Source of the DNA: CAIODY01 sp046051225
Lineage (GTDB): Bacteria; Bacteroidota; Bacteroidia; Chitinophagales; CAIODY01
Assembly (NCBI GenBank): GCA_046051225.1
Contig: JBJOOR010000023.1
Span: forward strand, 1 to 7,585
Length of the DNA: 7,585 nucleotides
Reading direction: 5' to 3'
Shown here piece by piece: positions 1 to 7,309 of this stretch. The translations under genes were made by a program, and so were the position numbers. Within the stretch, counting starts at the first letter, position 1. Every line of letters begins with the position of its first letter. Below the pieces are notes generated by a model. The model was not told where the DNA came from. It did not search any database and was given only the letters and a program-made list of their open reading frames with translations.

Positions 1-409
<409 letters not shown>

Positions 410-420
410 AAGAAAAGTTT

Positions 421-453
421 GAACATGCTCATTCAAATAGAATGACTTTGTTC
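421..453 (-). other. hairpin in the 16S rRNA leader
   Basis: On the plus strand CATTC (430-434) and GAATG (440-444) are perfect inverted arms around a 5-nt loop. Outside a 4-by-4 internal loop, GAACA (421-425) pairs with TGTTC (449-453). The structure lies 12 nt upstream of the inferred mature 16S 5' end, on the transcribed leader. A leader stem at this place is a candidate for rRNA processing or for shielding the 5' end. The pairing is seen directly; the processing role is inference, because the partner strand beyond the 16S 3' end is outside the window. Confidence 0.5.
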
Positions 454-516
454 GATAAAAATTATGTTAGTTTACTTGCTTCTTGATTTACCTTACTTGT
501 TGTTTCTTGCCTATAC

Positions 517-526
517 TTCAAAGAAC
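517..526 (-). promoter_or_regulatory. boxA-like element in rRNA leader
   Basis: The minus strand reads GTTCTTTGAA about 110 nt upstream of the mature 16S end. It resembles the boxA antitermination signal of rRNA leaders (E. coli core GCTCTTTAACA), which recruits the NusB/NusE complex. Position, downstream of all three promoters and before 16S, is right for this role. The match is partial and the function is inferred by analogy. Confidence 0.4.
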
Positions 527-659
527 GTTATTCAAAACTTGGAATTGTAAATGTTACAATACTTTTCTTTAATTTTGAAAGAGTAGTTTTATAAATTTTC
601 ATTTAATGAAACCATCTATTTAAATAACTTAGAGAACGTTTTCCTTTTTTTAAGGGCTG

Positions 660-689
660 CAAAGGTAACAGCCTTTTTTGAATTGTCAA
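660..689 (-). promoter_or_regulatory. rRNA promoter P1 (proximal to 16S)
   Basis: On the minus strand the -33 element TTGACA (684-689) is separated by 16 nt from the -7 element TACCTTTG (660-667). Counted from TTG this is TTG-N19-TAnnTTTG, the Bacteroidota promoter pattern. A GC-rich discriminator, CAGCCC, follows directly, so transcription should start near 653-656, giving a leader of about 245 nt before 16S. The upstream tract is almost pure A/T and could act as an UP element. Confidence 0.85.
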
Positions 690-770
690 GCTTTTTTTGA
701 AATATTTTTAAAATATTTTTTGAAACTTGTTTTTCCGTTTTTCTTAGAACATTTCGTTTTTAACGGGCTG

Positions 771-800
771 CAAAGGTATAAACCTTTTTTGAATTGTCAA
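771..800 (-). promoter_or_regulatory. rRNA promoter P2 (middle)
   Basis: This has the same architecture as P1: minus-strand TTGACA at 795-800, a 16-nt spacer, then TACCTTTG at 771-778 followed by the GC-rich discriminator CAGCCCG. It lies 111 bp upstream of P1 in the second repeat unit. Predicted start is near 764-767. Confidence 0.85.
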
Positions 801-882
801 GCTTTTTTTAAAATATTTTTTATACTTTTTTGAAACTTGTTTTTACCGCTTTTTTCAGAACATTTAATTTTTTAACGGGCTG

Positions 883-912
883 CAAAGGTAAGAGCATTTT
901 TAAATTTGTCAA
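883..912 (-). promoter_or_regulatory. rRNA promoter P3 (distal)
   Basis: Minus-strand TTGACA at 907-912, a 16-nt spacer, then TACCTTTG at 883-890 and the same CAGCCCG discriminator. It lies 112 bp upstream of P2. The spacer sequence differs from P1/P2 but its length and both hexamer-like elements are unchanged, which suggests selection on the promoter. Confidence 0.83.
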
Positions 913-1115
913 GCTTTTGCTGAAATATTTTTTTAACTTGCTTTTAAAAAATGATATAAATAGCATAGGATGCAATATAGTAGGGCTCTTTGGAGCATAA
1001 AATAATTTTCAAGAAAATGAATATTGTTTATAAAAATCGTTGTTATATCCAAAAACGGGTAACGCCTGCTTCTGATTTAAGATAATAATGACAACCTTTT
1101 AAAATTTTAATTGCG

Positions 1116-1136
1116 CACAAAAGCACTAAAGTTTAG
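1116..1136 (+). repeat. degenerate direct repeat, left copy
   Basis: CACAAAAGCACTAAAGTTTA here matches the right copy at 1297-1326 with the same order of ACAAA, ACTAA and GTTTAG blocks. Two copies in the same orientation lie about 160 bp apart. Function unknown. Confidence 0.4.
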
Positions 1137-1296
1137 GATAGTTTATTATTTCGAATCTACAATACTTAATAGCTTGATTTGTGAATCTCTGCTTATCTAT
1201 ATGTATCGCCTACGGTACTTTCAGACCAAATTTTATTTTATATACAATTTAGCAAGTTGCTGCATTTGGTATTCATTCAAAATTCGTTTTTTTGCT

Positions 1297-1326
1297 CACA
1301 AAGGGACTAAGGACACTAAGGTTTAG
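1297..1326 (+). repeat. degenerate direct repeat, right copy
   Basis: This is a short purine-rich array with period about 8-9 nt: CACAAAGG, GACTAAGG, ACACTAAGG, then TTTAG. It is partly shared with 1116-1136. Such CACAAAG/CACTAAG arrays occur between genes in some bacterial genomes; that remark comes from memory and was not searched here. Confidence 0.4.
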
Positions 1327-1441
1327 TGGTATTTGGTATATGTTATTCGATTGCAAACTTATCATTTAAGATTGCAACTTGAGTTACTTATAAATATATA
1401 CAAAAGATTATTGTATTGAAAAACCGATTAAAAAAAAATAC

Positions 1442-1468
1442 TTGAATTTAATTTTTATTATATTTTTG
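1442..1468 (+). promoter_or_regulatory. candidate promoter of the M48 operon
   Basis: TATTTTTG at 1461-1468 matches the Bacteroidota -7 consensus TAnnTTTG exactly. A TTG at 1442-1444 could be the -33 element, but the spacing of 16 nt is shorter than the usual ~19. The start codon is only 18 nt past the -7 element, so the leader would be very short. The surrounding DNA is so AT-rich that a chance match is possible. Confidence 0.5.
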
Positions 1469-1486
1469 AACACTTAAAAATAATTT

Positions 1487-3895
1487 ATGCATAAAAAAAT
1501 ATGGCTGTTATTGTTTACAGCTTTACTAACCTACACATCATTGATGGCTCAAACGGGCTACAAAATGCGATACTATAAGTATCCTAAACAAGTGCCATCA
1601 AAATATATCTTCAACCCAAAAGAAGATTTCGAAAAATTAAAAGAAAGCGGAAAGCCTGCTGGATGGAAAACTAACGAGTTTGAACGCTATTGCGAAATGA
1701 TGGCTTTTCAGAAATCGAGTTCATTTTTAAGTGGTGAAGTTTATTTGGGTTGGGATGAAATGGAAAGTTATTTAAACGATGTATTAAAAACTACTATTGG
1801 GCAAAAAGCTACCGACAATGGCAACATTCATGCTTTTCCGCAACGCAATTCTGATTTTAATGCTTATTGTATTCATGATGGAACATTTTATGTAAACATT
1901 GGATTATTGGCCGATGTAACCGATGAAGCTGGCTTGGCTACTATATTAGGGCATGAATATGCGCATTATAAAAAGCAGCATCTAAAAAAATCATTATTGC
2001 AAAAAATGAGGGCTACTACCAAACGCAAACGCAATAAAAACGATGATTTAATTTTAGAAAGTTTGCACAGCAGCCGTGAATTTGAACAACAGGCAGATAG
2101 TATTGGCGCAGCTATGGCGGCTAAAGCTGGTTATAATTTAAAATCGGGCGTTGCTAATTTTTATCAATTAAGATATATGATTGAAAAAGAAGAGGCTAAA
2201 GCCGATGCAGATGAAAGCGATAGTGAAGATGATAGTAAATTGGCAAAACAAAAAGATGCAAAAGGCGATAAAGTATTGTCATCGCACCCCGATTTAAAGC
2301 GCCGCATTAAATACTTTAAGCGATTTGTGAAATCGATGAATGAAGAAAATGCAAAGCAATATTTAGTAGGCGAAGAAAAATTTAAAACCTTACAATCGAA
2401 AGCGCAAATTGAAGTATTAAGTGTGTTGATGGAAGATTTTAGTTATAAAACTTGTACCGAAAAAGCTTTTAATTATTACTTGTTTCATCCCGATAATGAT
2501 GTGTTGGTTTATTATTTATTAGAAGCCTGCCGCCGTGCAATGATTGTGCATCCTGATTTGTACAAAAAACCTTTTTTAACGGATGAATATTCGAAAGAAC
2601 AATATGATGATTTAGAAAATGGAATATTAGCCAACTTAGATATTATTGTACCCGATTCCAATCATTACAAAAATATTGTAGCTACTAATTTTTTGATAGA
2701 TGATGCTGCAAAATTTCCGTTTAAAACATGGCAAGAAGCTTTTGATTATTTTAGTAAAATAGCTACCGACCATAATATTGTAGAAAGCTATTTAACTATG
2801 GCTTTGGCGGCTCAAACCAAAACCGAACGTAAAAATTTAATTGATAAATATCTATCATTTGATAAAGTAAAAATGAAAGATTTTGCGGTGGCATTAAAGG
2901 AAGATAATTTATTAAAATCGTTAGAAGCCAATACCAAAGATTATATGGTAACAGGCAATGTGAAATTTATTGAAGACCATAGATACGGCTACCATTACAA
3001 GCAGCTAGAATCGTTGGATAAATCGGAAGGATATTTAACCGATTTAACGGATTATATGAAAACTAATTTCCCAAATAAAGAGTTGATAAAATATGATGAT
3101 ATGGCAAAAGAAGATATGGCGAAAGCGATGAAATATAAACAAGCCATGTTGGCAAGTGTGGTATCATTTAATTTATTAAATAAAGCCGATGCAGGCAATG
3201 ATGATAATGGCGATAGCTCGGGCGATGATGACGATGATGATGGCGACGACAGCGATACAAAGCCTACCAAGAAAAAAACAAACATTACAAAAGCTGAAGA
3301 TGATGGCGCTACTAATGATGATAGCGACGAAAAACCATCGCACAAAAAAACAAAAACATCTACCACCAATAAAAAAACAAAGGCTGATGAAGTAGAAGAA
3401 TTTACTGATATTATGAGCAGCGATTTTTCATTTGCAGCTATTAATAAAAAGAAAAAGAAAGCAGCGAAAGAAACGGTGAAAAGAGTAATTAAATCTGACC
3501 GTGATATTCAAACATTTTTATTGAATCCTGAAATATGGAGTTTCTTTAAAAAGGAAGGTATTCATTCGTTAGAAACAGTAACTACTACATCGTTTACTGA
3601 TAAAACACAATTGTTTGGATTGCATGTAACACGAAGAGAAAATTGCGGTGCAAACACTTTAGCTTGTATTTATGCTACCCCTTTGATTTTACCCATCATG
3701 GAAATTGTATATAGAGTTGGAAAAGGCTCTTGCAAGAATGCTTATGAAGTAACCTACTATAGCTTTACGCCAACCGATGCTAAAAACAAACAATGGTATT
3801 ATGAAGAAACGGTACATTATAAAATGTATCAAGCACATTATTTAAACAGCTTTTACAACGCCTTAAACTCAAAGAAAAATGAACCTAAAAAATAA
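1487..3895 (+). CDS. secreted M48-family zinc metalloprotease with acidic linker
   Basis: 802-aa probable periplasmic endopeptidase. Residues 1-21 form a signal peptide (Lys-Lys, hydrophobic core, likely cleavage SLMA|Q). The M48 catalytic core lies at about 85-285: zinc motif HEYAH at 156-160 (ligands His156 and His160, catalytic Glu157), a third ligand Glu200 in the ExxAD motif at 200-204, and the family-typical SSHPDLKRRI at 265-274. Residues 230-262 are a charged insert before that motif. A probably helical region spans about 300-560. Residues 568-655 are a low-complexity Asp/Lys/Thr-rich linker with a DDDDDD run and two related DSDxKPxxKKT segments. The C-terminal domain (about 656-802, with Cys720, Cys727 and Cys749) is not recognised. 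BepA/LoiP-like M48 proteases act in outer-membrane quality control and are much shorter. The start is supported by the signal peptide directly after the ATG. First gene of the operon. Confidence 0.88.
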   Translation: MHKKIWLLLFTALLTYTSLMAQTGYKMRYYKYPKQVPSKYIFNPKEDFEKLKESGKPAGWKTNEFERYCEMMAFQKSSSFLSGEVYLGWDEMESYLNDVLKTTIGQKATDNGNIHAFPQRNSDFNAYCIHDGTFYVNIGLLADVTDEAGLATILGHEYAHYKKQHLKKSLLQKMRATTKRKRNKNDDLILESLHSSREFEQQADSIGAAMAAKAGYNLKSGVANFYQLRYMIEKEEAKADADESDSEDDSKLAKQKDAKGDKVLSSHPDLKRRIKYFKRFVKSMNEENAKQYLVGEEKFKTLQSKAQIEVLSVLMEDFSYKTCTEKAFNYYLFHPDNDVLVYYLLEACRRAMIVHPDLYKKPFLTDEYSKEQYDDLENGILANLDIIVPDSNHYKNIVATNFLIDDAAKFPFKTWQEAFDYFSKIATDHNIVESYLTMALAAQTKTERKNLIDKYLSFDKVKMKDFAVALKEDNLLKSLEANTKDYMVTGNVKFIEDHRYGYHYKQLESLDKSEGYLTDLTDYMKTNFPNKELIKYDDMAKEDMAKAMKYKQAMLASVVSFNLLNKADAGNDDNGDSSGDDDDDDGDDSDTKPTKKKTNITKAEDDGATNDDSDEKPSHKKTKTSTTNKKTKADEVEEFTDIMSSDFSFAAINKKKKKAAKETVKRVIKSDRDIQTFLLNPEIWSFFKKEGIHSLETVTTTSFTDKTQLFGLHVTRRENCGANTLACIYATPLILPIMEIVYRVGKGSCKNAYEVTYYSFTPTDAKNKQWYYEETVHYKMYQAHYLNSFYNALNSKKNEPKK

Positions 3896-4814
3896 AAATA
3901 TTTACATCATCATTGGATTAATGCTATTCAGTCAGTTTGTATTTGCTCAATCTGGCTTCATCGGTAAAAAACATGAAGTTGGAATTGATTTATACAATGC
4001 TGTATTTACTGGAAAATATATGGCAAGCTATAAATATTCTTATTCTAAACGTGCTTCGTTAATTGTTGATGCAGGATTAATTCATCATTCTGAAAAAGGA
4101 ACATCGGCTACTACAAATGCAACTAATACATTAGATGGTTATATTCCAGATGCTTCATTTAGCGGTAAATTATTAGGCATTGGTATATTATGGAACTCTA
4201 AATCGGCAGGAATGAATATGCCTATTGGATATTATACTGGTTTCAGTATTGATTATGTAAGTGGCACATTAAATAATACTATTGCAGCGCAAAAAATGTA
4301 TGATGATGTAAAGTTTACATTTTACAATAGCTACGGTTATTCTCAACAAAGCAGCATACAAATGCCTAACAATTCAGAGTTATCTTATGGCTTTAAAACT
4401 ACAGGCTACAATTTTAATTTTTACTACGGAAAAAATATTTATTTAGCAAAAAATCTGGTTCTTGATTTATGTATAAAATGGGGATTTGCTTATTACAGAT
4501 TTACGCCTTCCAATTTTACTCCATACCCATCTTATGATTACAATTATAATGGCACTACTCAATTTGAAGTTGGTACGCCTTATCAAGGTGGTTATACTTT
4601 TTACAAAGACGGCATCTATTACATCAAAAGCAATAATTTTAATTTGCAACCCGATGTTGTACCAAGGTCTATATTAAATGCTGGAAATGTAAATGGTTCT
4701 ACACTTATAAATAGTAGTACAAACATATATGGCATTCAAACAGATAAATTAAAAACATATAATAAATTTAGGCTTTTATTAATTCCTCAAATTAAAATAG
4801 GCTACCTATTTTAA
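3879..4814 (+). CDS. putative outer-membrane beta-barrel protein
   Basis: 311-aa protein of no recognised named family. Residues 1-23 are a clear signal peptide (basic start, hydrophobic 8-20, VFA|QS cleavage). The mature part is rich in Tyr, Phe, Gly and Asn and shows alternating hydrophobic/polar strand-like segments, for example around 32-66, 95-128, 168-208 and 295-311. It ends in a strand with terminal Phe (KIGYLF), the usual signature of a barrel handed to the BAM machinery. A long Tyr/Asn/Pro-rich stretch at about 209-290 could be surface loops. The start overlaps the M48 gene by 17 nt in another frame, suggesting translational coupling. It could be a protease partner, a substrate or an unrelated porin-like protein. 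The barrel assignment rests on composition and the C-terminus only. Confidence 0.72.
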   Translation: MNLKNKNIYIIIGLMLFSQFVFAQSGFIGKKHEVGIDLYNAVFTGKYMASYKYSYSKRASLIVDAGLIHHSEKGTSATTNATNTLDGYIPDASFSGKLLGIGILWNSKSAGMNMPIGYYTGFSIDYVSGTLNNTIAAQKMYDDVKFTFYNSYGYSQQSSIQMPNNSELSYGFKTTGYNFNFYYGKNIYLAKNLVLDLCIKWGFAYYRFTPSNFTPYPSYDYNYNGTTQFEVGTPYQGGYTFYKDGIYYIKSNNFNLQPDVVPRSILNAGNVNGSTLINSSTNIYGIQTDKLKTYNKFRLLLIPQIKIGYLF

Positions 4815-4844
4815 AATATCAGAATAAAAAATTTCATTTGTGCC

Positions 4845-6173
4845 ATGAAAAAAATAATACTTTTTTGTGGCACATTTTTTTTGTGCTTATCTGTAATTGC
4901 GCATAACCACAATCATCTTCTAAAATTCAAATTTAGTAACCTCACCTTATCCTCTCCTACAGAGAGGAATGGCGAATTTCAGAAGATGATTGATTCATCG
5001 TTGGTAAATAATTTAAAAAAGCATATTTACTTTTTAGCTTCAGATAAATTAAAAGGCAGACAAACAGGCTCTAAACAAGAGTTGAAGGCGGCTAAATACA
5101 TTATCAAACAATACAATGAAATTGGTTTAGAATCTGTTTTACCTACAGGATTTTTGCAAACATTTTATTTTACGCCCAAATCAAATCCGCATGATACTTT
5201 AATTATTAACCCAAAAGGAATAAAAAAAGCGGCGCATAATGTAGTAGCATTTTTAAATAATCATGCAAAAAATACTATTGTAATTGGTGCACACTTCGAC
5301 CATTTAGGCATGGGCGAATATGGCAGCAGTTTATACACAGGTAAAGACAAACAAATTCATAATGGTGCTGATGATAATGCCAGCGGAACAGCTGCCGTAA
5401 TTGAGTTGGCTCGTTGGTTAAAAAATTCGAATTTAAAAAACAACAATTATTTATTTCTCAATTTTTCGGGTGAAGAGTTGGGTTTGTTTGGCTCGAAAAG
5501 TTTTATGAATGATATGCCTACAAACATTGGCGCAATAAATTGTATGTTGAATATGGATATGGTGGGCAGATTAAATGAAGAAAAGAAAATTGAAGTGGGT
5601 GGCGTTGGTACTTCGCCAACTTTTAAACCCTTGATTGAACATCTTTCTACTCAAACGCCTATTAAAATAAAAACATCTGAATCGGGCATTGGCCCCAGCG
5701 ACCATACTTCATTTTATTTAAAAAATATTCCTGTATTGTTTTTCTTTACTGGGCAACATGCCGATTATCATAAGCCTACTGATGATGCTGACAAAATAAA
5801 TTATGAAGGCGAAGCTTTGGTTATAAATTTAATGCAACAAGTGTTGGATAGTTTGAACAAAACCGACAAACTTATTTTTACAAAAACGGCTGATGCCGAT
5901 AATAAAGAAACGCCCAAATTTAAAGTAACCTTAGGCATTATGCCCGATTATATGTACGATGGCAAAGGCGTAAGAGCCGATGGTGTAACCGATGGCAAAC
6001 CTGCCGCCCATGCTGGCTTACAAGCTGGCGATGTAATTATTAAATTGGGTGAATATGAAGTAACTGATATGCAAGCCTACATGAAAGCTTTATCGCATTT
6101 TAAAAAAGGCGATGAAACTATTGTAACTATAAAAAGGAAAGATGAAGTAAAGGAAATGAAGTTGAAATTTTGA
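4845..6173 (+). CDS. secreted M28-family zinc peptidase with PDZ domain
   Basis: 442-aa exported metallopeptidase, probably an aminopeptidase. Signal peptide 1-19 (VIA|HN). The M28 domain runs from about 50 to 340 with all co-catalytic zinc residues: His150 in GAHFDHLG, bridging Asp177 in GADDNASG, catalytic Glu210 and ligand Glu211 in FSGEELG, Asp238 in NMDMVGR and His309 in ADYHKPTDD. A PDZ domain (about 362-442, with GLQAGDVIIKLG at 391-402) follows and may bind peptide C-termini. M28 plus PDZ is a common arrangement in Bacteroidota. The gene starts 30 nt after the barrel gene with no clear promoter between, so it is probably cotranscribed. Oddity: residues 33-45 (LTLSSPTERNGEF) are encoded by a palindromic segment resembling an intergenic repeat, placed between signal peptide and enzyme. 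Confidence 0.93.
   Translation: MKKIILFCGTFFLCLSVIAHNHNHLLKFKFSNLTLSSPTERNGEFQKMIDSSLVNNLKKHIYFLASDKLKGRQTGSKQELKAAKYIIKQYNEIGLESVLPTGFLQTFYFTPKSNPHDTLIINPKGIKKAAHNVVAFLNNHAKNTIVIGAHFDHLGMGEYGSSLYTGKDKQIHNGADDNASGTAAVIELARWLKNSNLKNNNYLFLNFSGEELGLFGSKSFMNDMPTNIGAINCMLNMDMVGRLNEEKKIEVGGVGTSPTFKPLIEHLSTQTPIKIKTSESGIGPSDHTSFYLKNIPVLFFFTGQHADYHKPTDDADKINYEGEALVINLMQQVLDSLNKTDKLIFTKTADADNKETPKFKVTLGIMPDYMYDGKGVRADGVTDGKPAAHAGLQAGDVIIKLGEYEVTDMQAYMKALSHFKKGDETIVTIKRKDEVKEMKLKF
4941..4975 (+). repeat. palindromic repeat-like segment inside the M28 peptidase gene
   Basis: TCCTCTC (4950-4956) and GAGAGGA (4962-4968) form a perfect 7-bp inverted repeat around CTACA, preceded by CTCACCTTA. The pattern CTCACC...CCTCTCC...GAGAGG resembles dispersed intergenic repeats known to me from many bacterial genomes. 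Here it is read in frame as residues 33-45 of the peptidase, just after the signal peptide. Local base composition is richer in C/G than the gene around it. The inverted repeat is seen directly; its identity as a mobile or dispersed repeat is inferred. Confidence 0.55.
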
Positions 6174-6269
6174 GATGGAACAAGGATGAGGCAGATTAAA
6201 AGGATGGGCGCTGATTTGTTGGTATTCTTTTCTTTTTGAAGTACAACTACTATTGTGGTTTTACTCCTA
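6174..6269. other. convergent intergenic gap, no clear terminator
   Basis: 96 bp between the M28 gene (+) and ctaA (-). T-runs are present on the plus strand (6228-6237 and 6271-6277) but no strong hairpin precedes them; the best is ACAA/TTGT around 6242-6255, only 4 bp. Termination here may be Rho-dependent or use a weak structure. Confidence 0.4.
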
Positions 6270-7289
6270 TTATTTTTTCAATCTAAACCTTGTAATTAAT
6301 AGCAGCGTTAATAAAACTAATGCGCCCAATTGATGTGCTACACCCAATACCACTGGCACTTTATCGGTAGTATATAAAAGTGTAAGAATGCCCAAACATA
6401 CTTGTAATACTATCATTACAGGCAATAGTTTAAAACTTCGAATATTGATGGTTGATTTATTAGCATACCAAAACCATACAATAAAAATACTTAATGCATA
6501 AGCCAAATTGCGATGAAAGAATTGTATAAAAGCTGGATTATCTAAAAAATTGTTTTCCAAACCTACTGATGAATTATATACATTTTGGGGTATGTAAACG
6601 CCGTTCATCATGGGCCAGGTACGAAAAAATGTGGCGGCATGTGTGCCTGCCATAAAGCCACCCAACATCATTTGAAAGGCGCATAAAAAAATTAAACCAT
6701 TTAATATTGCTATGGTTTTGCTGCCAGCTTGAATGTTTTCCTTTTGTAAAAACATATCTACATATACCCATATTAAATAAGCAAAAGTTAATGTAGCCAT
6801 TAGCAAATGCGCTGTTAAGCTAAAGGGTGTAACCCATGCCCTATCTTTTAACCCTGTGCTTACCATCAACCAACCGACAAACCCTTGCACTGCACCTAAT
6901 ACAAACAATACCAATAAATGCGGTATTATTTTTTTATTCAACCAGCCTTTAATTACAAAAAACACAAATGCAATCATAAACACTGCACCAATGCCCCTAG
7001 CCCATAAGCGATGAAAATATTCCCAAAAAAATATTTGTTTAAAGCCGCTTATATCCATTGTGCTATTTATTAAATGAAATTGCGATGAGGCTTTATATTT
7101 TTCAAATGCCGCCATCCATTGTGCATCGTTAAGCGGTGGTATAAATCCTAAAATGGCATTCCATTCGGTAATAGATAAACCACTGCCCGTAAGCCTTGTA
7201 ATGCCGCCCAATACTACTTGTATCAATATCATCACACAGCCCGTTAGCAACCAATAGCCTACATATTTATTTAATTTGGTGTGTTCCAT
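6270..7289 (-). CDS. ctaA: heme A synthase (COX15/CtaA family)
   Basis: 339-aa polytopic inner-membrane enzyme that oxidises the C8 methyl of heme O to a formyl group, giving heme A for aa3-type cytochrome oxidase. About eight membrane segments are visible (near 11-31, 99-116, 121-142, 157-180, 193-213, 260-276, 287-307, 312-335). The four conserved histidines are present: His93 in EYFHRLWAR, His161 in LTAHLLMA, His259 in FFHRNLAYA and His319 in VAHQLGA. The N-terminal signature GGITRLTGSGLSITEW contains the conserved Glu42. The extracytoplasmic cysteine pair of Bacillus CtaA is absent, so this is the COX15-like type without the disulfide. Length is normal and intact. It is transcribed alone here, convergent with the protease operon; its oxidase partners are not in the window. 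Confidence 0.96.
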   Translation of the reverse strand: MEHTKLNKYVGYWLLTGCVMILIQVVLGGITRLTGSGLSITEWNAILGFIPPLNDAQWMAAFEKYKASSQFHLINSTMDISGFKQIFFWEYFHRLWARGIGAVFMIAFVFFVIKGWLNKKIIPHLLVLFVLGAVQGFVGWLMVSTGLKDRAWVTPFSLTAHLLMATLTFAYLIWVYVDMFLQKENIQAGSKTIAILNGLIFLCAFQMMLGGFMAGTHAATFFRTWPMMNGVYIPQNVYNSSVGLENNFLDNPAFIQFFHRNLAYALSIFIVWFWYANKSTINIRSFKLLPVMIVLQVCLGILTLLYTTDKVPVVLGVAHQLGALVLLTLLLITRFRLKK

Positions 7290-7309
7290 TTTTAATTTTC
7301 TTTATTCAA

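Larger units (their letters stand above)
634..950 (-). repeat. three tandem ~112-bp repeats carrying rRNA promoters
   Basis: Three direct repeat units start at the GAAC of 634, 747 and 858 (spacing 113 and 111 bp); the third fades out near 945-950. Each contains, on the plus strand, GGGCTGCAAAGGTA, then a variable 5-8 nt, a T-run, then TTGTCAAGCTTTT and an AT-only tract ending near ACTTG. The promoter core is nearly invariant while flanking A/T runs differ in length, as expected of an old tandem duplication with selection on the core. In the direction of 16S transcription these are three stacked promoters. Confidence 0.9.
951..1440. other. non-coding spacer between rRNA promoters and M48 operon
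   Basis: About 490 bp of AT-rich DNA with no convincing gene. The only long open frame, at 1111-1326 (+), lacks an ATG at its start, has low-complexity composition and spans the degenerate repeats listed separately, so it is not called. The piece at about 1205-1260, beginning CGCCTACGGTAC, faintly resembles degenerate intergenic repeats of Bacteroidota, but that is an impression only. No RNA gene was recognised. Confidence 0.6.

Noticed and set aside
634..950. CRISPR array interpretation of the three repeats
   Set aside because: The period is about 112 bp, the conserved parts are promoter elements, and the intervening sequences are related to each other instead of unique spacers.
1111..1326. 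71-codon open frame on the plus strand before the M48 gene
   Set aside because: No ATG at its start, Tyr/Phe/Ile-rich sequence typical of AT-rich non-coding DNA, and both ends fall in degenerate repeats.
3052..3395. Minus-strand (3052-3369) and plus-strand (3189-3395) open frames within the M48 gene
   Set aside because: They are shadows of the GAT/GAC-rich acidic linker; their Ser-rich and Met-rich compositions are what that repeat gives in other frames.
4467..4677. Two short open frames inside the barrel gene
   Set aside because: They overlap a well-supported coding frame with a signal peptide, have no recognisable features, and are explained by AT-rich composition.
4815..4844. Separate promoter for the M28 gene
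   Set aside because: The nearest candidate, TTCATTTG, misses the A of TAnnTTTG and has no TTG at suitable spacing; cotranscription is simpler.
4845..4905. Lipoprotein signal in the M28 peptidase (cysteines at residues 8 and 14)
   Set aside because: Neither cysteine follows a convincing lipobox, and the cleavage site VIA|HN fits an ordinary signal peptide better.
6174..6269. Bidirectional intrinsic terminator between the M28 gene and ctaA
   Set aside because: No inverted repeat longer than about 4 bp precedes the T-runs.
6574..6771. 65-codon minus-strand frame inside ctaA
   Set aside because: Entirely within the heme A synthase frame, which has all conserved histidines; a shadow frame.
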